From Panopea generosa (lineage: Eukaryota; Mollusca; Bivalvia; Adapedonta; Hiatellidae), in the NCBI GenBank assembly GCA_029582155.1, contig CM055899.1, forward strand, positions 82,181,556-82,245,555: a stretch of DNA of 64,000 nucleotides, written 5' to 3'. Positions 58,286 through 64,000 of this stretch are shown piece by piece. Position 1 is the first letter of the stretch. Each line of letters begins with the position of its first letter. A program made the translations under genes and the position numbers. The notes beneath the pieces were generated by a model. The model was not told the origin of the DNA. It saw only the letters and a list, made by a program, of their open reading frames with translations, and did not search any database.

Positions 58286-58717
58286 TTATAAGACATTTGG
58301 CGGAAATTACTCACCAAATTTCAACTCAAGTTATAGAATATATATAGCCCACTACTTCAACATAATATGGTTTAGTTGATTTGTTTGTCGGCAGTGGTAG
58401 TTAAACTATTATTTTTATATTTTGAATGTTGATTTAAACTTGCTTTTCGTAGTTTCAAGTTTCGGTAATACAAAGCAAACATATGAACGAAGCTAAATGG
58501 GGTTTGTTAGACTATTGAGCGGCGTCAGTTTATGCCATCGAGTGCTAACAGACGATCACTTAACCTAATAACTGTTTCTCGATATCCTGGAAGGTTAAAT
58601 AGTACTCGATCACACTCATCTTAGCAAGTAATTGACAATCTTCCCACTTTAATCAATCAGAGGTGAGAGATGAAATATAATGAGACGCAATGCCGTTTAC
58701 CAATCATAATGGAGACT
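58286..58717. other. Spacer, no feature recognised
   Basis: Unique-looking sequence between the minisatellite and the tRNA-like segment. Confidence 0.4.
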
Positions 58718-58790
58718 GTCCGGGCGGAAAATCGAACTAAAAGCCTCTGGCTTGAAAGTCAGACGCGCTACCAACCGAACTAACCGGGAC
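58718..58790 (-). tRNA. tRNA-like sequence, probably pseudo-tRNA
   Basis: On the minus strand 73 nt begin GTCCCGGTTAGTTCGGTTGG and end TTTCCGCCCGGAC. The acceptor stem pairs at 6 of 7 positions. A-box-like TTCGGTTGGTAGCG and B-box-like AGTTCGATTTTCC are well spaced. The loop CTTTCAA would read UUC, but the anticodon stem (TCTGA against GCCAGA) does not close properly. I call it tRNA-derived, isotype uncertain. Confidence 0.55.
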
Positions 58791-60660
58791 AGGAAATTGG
58801 AAACGGACAAGAGGAGATGTTATCTCTGTCTTGTTATGTTTGGCAAATCAATATAATAAACGAATAAAACATGTTTATTTCTTCACTTTAATTTCCTATT
58901 ATCAAAAGAAAATAGGACAACGAATTATAAGCACAAATAAACATAGACAAATAAAATGTTTGAACACATATTCATATACAGTACATCACCGACATGCCGT
59001 AATGCCATTGGCGTAGGAGCGTTTTAAGAAAGTGTGTTTTTTTAAAAAGTTTATTGTCGCATCTTTATTAGTTATTGACGCATCTTCTATTGGTCATTTG
59101 TATGGGTTAACGAGGCCTTACTATTTCAACCTTTTTTAAGCAGTCGCTGTATTTAGGGGCCTAAGTGTTAATTGTCAAAATATGAACGGAACATAATTAC
59201 AACTTTTAGTATATATAAGTTTCGTGTTTTTGAAATTCTTTAATATATTACGAGCAATGATTGCTGTATCGTATGGGACACGCAGGGGATGGAAGTGGAA
59301 GCAGATGTTCTGTGGCTCCTACGCCTTTGATATAGTATATTGCCATTTTGTTATTTTCTCAAACTTAAATAAGTGTGATTGTAGTGTGACTGTGAAGTAA
59401 ATAACGCGACCAGTCACTAACGTTTTACCATAGCAATTGAGAACCATGTTCAACTTGTATAAACCACTCTCGATATAGCGTAAAATAGAATCGAAACAAC
59501 GCTATACCGGCAAAGTTTCTTGCTAAAAGCCACACCGTATGGTATCGGTAAGTACAAAACATCATGTGATCCTGGGTTCGATACCCTACCGATAGCCCAT
59601 ACGCTCCGATTTTCATATAAAGTAGATAGCCGTTATAGCGAAGATTGATAAATGCTAGTATATTTTTCTCTGGTTTACCGTTCTTATCACTCAGCGCAGT
59701 TAAATAAATGAACAATAAAGGCGGACCAAGGACACGAGAATTCATTTTGTTTTATTTTTGATGATCAATACATAGAAGAAATCCATTCTAAACGAAATTA
59801 ACGAAATTAACTCAAGCAATAAATTTATATTAACATTTATTTTATTGATATTATATTTTAGTTGACTCGTACCGTCCTTTTGATCCGCCTCTATTGTACT
59901 ATAAAACATTCAGTATGTGCTAAAATTGAGCAAACTGAAATCGATGATATGTCAAGCACAGACTTGCAATTAAACATTGGGAAAACCAACATGCCTTACA
60001 TTGACGAGCTTAAGTAGTTAATAACTTATTTTTCTTATTTAACTCTTACAGCAAAACAATTTTTACAAGGCGGTATCGCCTTTTTTAACAGACACAATTT
60101 CTTACTTATGCCAATGATGTTCCTATGCATTGACTTCTTCATATGTGTGAAAGATTCAGACCTTTAGATGTTCGAACTGGTATCTGCACATTCATACAAG
60201 TATGCATAATCACAGAAACGAAATATGATCACTGCATTGTACAGATGGCTGCATTTGACCAATAACGCGAATTACTGCTAGTGATGTCATCTTCTGTAAA
60301 CATATTTTAAGGATGTTTTACAAACATAAAAAAAAAAGATGGGGTATTAAAAGTGCATCTAAATGAGACTGTGATGGAGAGACAATAACGAGTGTAAACA
60401 TTTGCCTGTAGTGTACCCTGGTCATCCTGTCCAGTCTGCTTTATAAACAGGACTGGTAAACATGCAATATAAATTTAACCTCGAGTAAATATTTGTAAAT
60501 GCAATGTTTAGTAAAATCAATGACTAGATTGCGAAATTGGAATCCTCAACGTTGATAGCTTTGTTTTTGGTCAATCTGTTCCTGGTAGCGCTACCGTAAT
60601 GTTTATGCTATATAATATACATAAGATAGTAATGGTGATGGAGTTCGTAAAACACACCGT
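58791..60660. other. Intergenic region between the two host genes
   Basis: A weak tRNA-like stretch lies at 59530-59605 (CTGGGTTCGATACCC as B box, plus strand). No gene recognised. The two host genes end toward this region from opposite sides. Confidence 0.4.
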
Positions 60661-60673
60661 CTTCTAAACATAC

Positions 60674-60889
60674 CTTAACACGCAGGGACTTTTTTGTTGT
60701 TGCAAGTATGACTCTTTTAATATTTGTTTTACACTGTTCGAATTCATATATCGCGTAGTATAAGCTTTTTTTATACAGCGAGCGGAATTCGTTCTCAACT
60801 AAGTCCACATCGCCACGAACTGTTGTCATTCTGTGTGGATTTACATTGTCTACACTCCAGTCGTATGATGTTTGTGGCACTTTTTGTTT
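60674..60889 (-). CDS. Possible orphan coding exon, unknown product
   Basis: Minus-strand frame with non-random composition: VPQTSYDWSVDNVNPHRM, RGDVDLVENEFRSLYKKSL and YAIYEFEQCKTNIKRVIL. It ends at a donor-like AAG/GTATGT at 60673. No ATG precedes VPQTS in frame before a stop, and the upstream sequence is a weak acceptor at best. It could be an exon of an unrecognised gene or a relic; no family recognised. Confidence 0.25.
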
Positions 60890-61370
60890 GATAAATCGAT
60901 ATTAGCATTAATAAACACAATTCATCATTCCTGATCTGTTTCAAAATGTTTGTTATGTAATCGCCAGCATTTACACGGTGCTTCGCTACTGTTTTGGGTG
61001 AATGTTTAAACCATTTCCTTAAATTGATATATATAAATGTATCAATTATTTAATTTAAATATCTTATACTCAAACAAATTATTTTAGCAAATACTTTGAA
61101 TTACCTCATGCTTTGAATATCAAACCAACTAGATATTCGTTTGATAAAGCAGTTTGCATCATAAGGTTTGTTCTGTTCGCATTAAACTTAACTGGTCCAA
61201 ACTTTCTATATTATTAATTAGTATTATTAGTATTAGTATTAATGTGAAAGATATTTGAATTAAATTTCTACTTTTTGTTTACTATCTGTACATAGAAATA
61301 AATTGTACTGGGAAGAAAGAAACTGCTGAAACAATCACCCAAATGTGTACACCGGCTAGTTATTTCTGTT

Positions 61371-61469
61371 TTAGGTGGATGATGTTTTGCCACCGGTAGC
61401 CCCTGCTTCTTTTAATGTTTCTTTTATATGCTTGTCCATCTGTACACCAAGGAGATCTGCCATATCGGA
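61371..61469 (-). CDS. Terminal coding exon of the BICD-related gene
   Basis: 32 codons plus TAA: SDMADLLGVQMDKHIKETLK then EAGATGGKTSST. Strong acceptor with a pyrimidine tract (TTTCTCTCCTAAACAG). Confidence 0.78.
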   Translation of the reverse strand, partial: SDMADLLGVQMDKHIKETLKEAGATGGKTSST

Positions 61470-62870
61470 CTGTTTAGGAGAGAAATATTAAGTTTAATTC
61501 ATCAAAACTTACTGTCAAATACACATATTTACTATACATTGACCCCGTTGAAAAATGACACACGGTTCTGAGTCCCAGTTCAATATTAAATTCTGATCAA
61601 AACAGTCGTTGAAACTGATCAGTGTTAAATTTGGATCAGACATGGGGTACTTTTTTAACGGTTTGTTTAATATAAGCAAAACCCGTTCTGAGTTTTTTTC
61701 TTCAGAAAATCTGGATGGGAAACTTTTTGTAATATGGCATTGCATCTGTAGTGCCCCATGTAGATTTTAAGGGTTAAATATCTAGTTTGTGGTGATTCGA
61801 CTTTAAACAAGAGGGTCATGTTGGCCAAAGGCCGCTTAATTTACTATATAATACCATGGTTGTTACTATCGGTTGCTATGATTACACATGGTTGCTATAG
61901 CAGTTAGTGATAATAACACAAAATAAACAATTCCTTTTCAAACTGACATCGACAAAATCCATGCGAACCGTTTAAATTAATCATTTAATTATACAATGCA
62001 AGGCAACTCCCTTAAAAAGCAAGGTACAATCTGCATTCTCGTTTATGTTGTTAAAACATTTTTACATATTACAAAAAAAATGAAATGAATTGCATCCAAA
62101 ATAGGAAGGTCTGGTAGAAAAACAAGATATGTCGTTTAGACAACGCGCTGGACTGTTCGCACTGCTTTGTCAGTTAATACTAACGACCTGACCAAGTTTT
62201 ATTGGTATTTGGCATTGAAGGTGAACTAATGGATTATTTTCTCAACAAAAGCCAATGTAAATTAAATTAGTATTACCTGCCACTGGTCTAATAAGGATGA
62301 CACTTTGTCCTTCTGCTGTATCGCTTCCATGAGCTGGTGGTTGAGGACGATTGCATCGTATCTTGCTTGCTGCAGTTCCTTCTCCACTGCATAGCGTCTG
62401 TCAATATCAAATTGATCTAGGTTATCGTTGTTAAAGTTTAATGTATCTATTTCATTTATTGATTGATACATCGATTTGCTTTTAATGATATGCTATGATA
62501 CTGTTTATTGTTTTAACTAATTTCACCACTGATGAGGTTTTGACAGGAAAAACTCACTTGACTATCCTTATTATCTTAGCAATGATCAATTTGGGTGTAA
62601 ACATAATGTGTTGTAGCCTATACATGTGTGCAGAAATGTATGAGAAAATATAGGACGAATTACTTTATTGTAACCTGTTTTAACAACAACTTCTACTACT
62701 ACAACTACTAATGCTACAATAACAACTACTTCTACTTCTGCTGCTACTATTACTACTGTTACTTCTACTCATCTACTACAACTTCTTCTGTTACTATTAC
62801 TACTGTTACTTCTAATACTTCTACAATTACTACTACCACTACTACTATTACTACTTCTGCTACAACGACA

Positions 62871-62904
<34 letters not shown>

Positions 62905-63580
62905 TTACTACTACTACTACTGCTACTACTACAGCAATAACTACAATCACTGCTTCGTCAACTACTTTACAATTACTACCTGTACTGTAACAACAACAAC
63001 AATAACAACAACAACAAAAAAACTACAATACAACAACTACTACAACTACACAACTACCACTACGACAGCTAATACTTCTACTTCTACTATTATTACAGCA
63101 ACAACTACTACTGCTACTACTACTACTACTACTACTACTTCTTCTACTACAATACTACTATTACTACTACTTCTACTACTTCAAATATTATTTCTAATAA
63201 TAATATTTACTCCTTTACATATTTCACTCTTATCGTCCATTACCTCGACTAATATTGACCTTTTTTATGATGGCTTGTCTACATTTTAAAATCACTCACT
63301 GCACTTTTTGTGAGCGGTTTGGGTTTAAGAAAATACTGTGTAATTAACACACCATTAATTACCAGATATGTTTTAGGTGTAAACTATATTACAGTAGTGA
63401 TTTATAACCAATTTTCTAATTGTTTTACTTTTCAACAGAGGCATCTCGTTCTCTCCTAGCATGTCTGAGCAGCGCCATCGCACTATATACTTGTGGTTTG
63501 CCTTTATCCGACGCCAGCATGTCTTGTAGTTTGTCCCGCTGGGACGACAGGATTTTTATATCATCGTGTTGTGATGTTAC
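61371..63580 (-). CDS. C-terminal exons of a BICD-related (BICDL/BICDR-type) coiled-coil adaptor, partial
   Basis: Three exons join with matching phases: 63580-63429 (acceptor TTTACAG, donor GTAAAA), 62397-62277 (acceptor ATTGACAG, donor GTAATA) and 61469-61371 (acceptor CCTAAACAG, stop TAA at 61371-61373). Together they give about 123 residues: a helix with ILSSQRDKLQDMLASDKGK and MALLRHARRERDASVEK, then VEKELQQARYDAIVLNHQLM, EAIQQKDKVSSLLDQWQ and SDMADLLGVQMDKHIKETLK. The QLxEAIQQK...LxxWQxDM...Q pattern resembles the C-terminus of human BICDL1 as I remember it; that family links dynein to cargo such as Rab6 vesicles. The upstream exons lie beyond 64000. Exon structure is well supported; the family name is moderate. 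Confidence 0.65.
61805..61850 (-). repeat. Terminal fragment of a hairpin-headed modular repeat
   Basis: AACAAGAGGGTCATGTTGGCC is the inverted form of the GGCC...CTCTTGTT terminus seen at 20.8 and 28.9 kb. GGCCAAAGGCC at 61823-61833 is a perfect hairpin with the CCAAAGG apex. In the intron between the last two exons of the BICD-related gene. Confidence 0.6.
62277..62397 (-). CDS. Exon of the BICD-related gene, penultimate
   Basis: One base plus 40 codons, RYAVEKELQQARYDAIVLNH to SSLLDQWQ, ending in phase 0. Confidence 0.8.
62685..63190. repeat. (ACT)n-rich trinucleotide microsatellite region
   Basis: Imperfect runs of ACT/CTA/CTT over 500 bases, with purer runs near 62872-62905 and 63110-63140. 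It lies in the intron between the first two visible exons of the BICD-related gene and produces spurious Val-rich frames on the minus strand. Confidence 0.92.
63429..63580 (-). CDS. Exon of the BICD-related gene, third from last
   Basis: 50 codons plus two bases; the split Lys codon AA/A is completed by the next exon. Encodes VTSQHDDIKILSSQRDKL through RRERDASVE. Confidence 0.75.
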
Positions 63581-64000
63581 CTGTAAATATAACATAAGTT
63601 ACGTCACAGTGGTTCAATATCACAGACCAATGACGTATTTTGTGAAGTGGTACTATTGCTTTCTGTATTTCATCTCTGTAAATCATAATGTGTAAACACA
63701 TCGTCTTCGTCCAGTAATTGACACAGACCAAATTTTGTGGTTCAAGCTACATCAGTACATGTATCATGAATTATTCAATTATAAAAAGACACATAGGTAA
63801 TCAAAAACGAGGGAACCGACTAATAAGTTTCAAATTTCCTTCCAATCCTTTTTATATTAGTTTATATATATATGATATGATATAAGTATCATGCTGAAAA
63901 AGTATTGTTATAAGAAGTAATATATATTTAAACCAAGAGTTACAATGTATATCTAGGACAGTGTAAAAGTTATCTAGGTAAGCGTTAACCCACATTTAAA

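Noticed and set aside
54878-58347. Several LLSPCVRSLVITLCPLS-type frames
   Set aside because: Translations of the 25-bp minisatellite; three units make 75 bases, so frames stay open by chance.
62765-62950. Val-rich minus-strand frame
   Set aside because: Translation of the ACT-rich microsatellite.

Overview
The window looks like a chromosomal segment of a lophotrochozoan, most probably a bivalve mollusc. It is AT-rich and gene-poor, with multi-exon genes and GT-AG introns. It is packed with repeat types I associate with bivalve genomes: OTU-MULE transposons, Tc1 elements, tRNA-headed SINEs and hairpin-headed modular repeats. Species assignment is inference; no database was consulted.

Layout. 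1-668 is a 23-bp minisatellite. 1.36-5.72 kb is a virus-like (possibly Polinton-related) element with long inverted ends around two small ORFs. 6.39-8.84 kb is a 3'-truncated CR1/L2-type LINE lying between ~100-bp inverted repeats. 8.8-12.7 kb is largely decayed DNA with a SINE, a small virus-like fossil, a palindrome and a decayed tRNA-Glu. 12.77-15.26 kb is a broken MULE transposase gene with an OTU protease domain (minus strand). 15.55-16.98 kb is a Tc1/mariner copy inserted into a tandemly duplicated (CAGA)n repeat. 17.4-21.6 kb is intergenic apart from a modular repeat.

The main host gene is an apparently intact ABHD11 orthologue (mitochondrial alpha/beta hydrolase) on the plus strand. 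It has six coding exons from 21654 to 54619, 939 coding bases and 312 residues, spread over 33 kb. Its introns hold most of the repeats, including a ~13.9-kb array of 29-bp units with exact higher-order repeats (intron 3) and a tandem repeat that copies the end of exon 5 together with its splice donor (intron 5). Downstream lies a 3.5-kb array of 25-bp units interrupted by a MITE.

At the right edge, the last three coding exons of a coiled-coil protein (63580 to 61371, minus strand) resemble the C-terminus of BICD-related dynein adaptors. This gene converges on ABHD11; the rest lies beyond the window. No functional link between the two genes is suggested.

The most unusual signals are the exon-derived array of decoy splice donors, the modular repeats that share a CCAAAGG hairpin apex and recurring phrases, the exact higher-order structure of the intron-3 satellite, and the small two-ORF element with long inverted ends.
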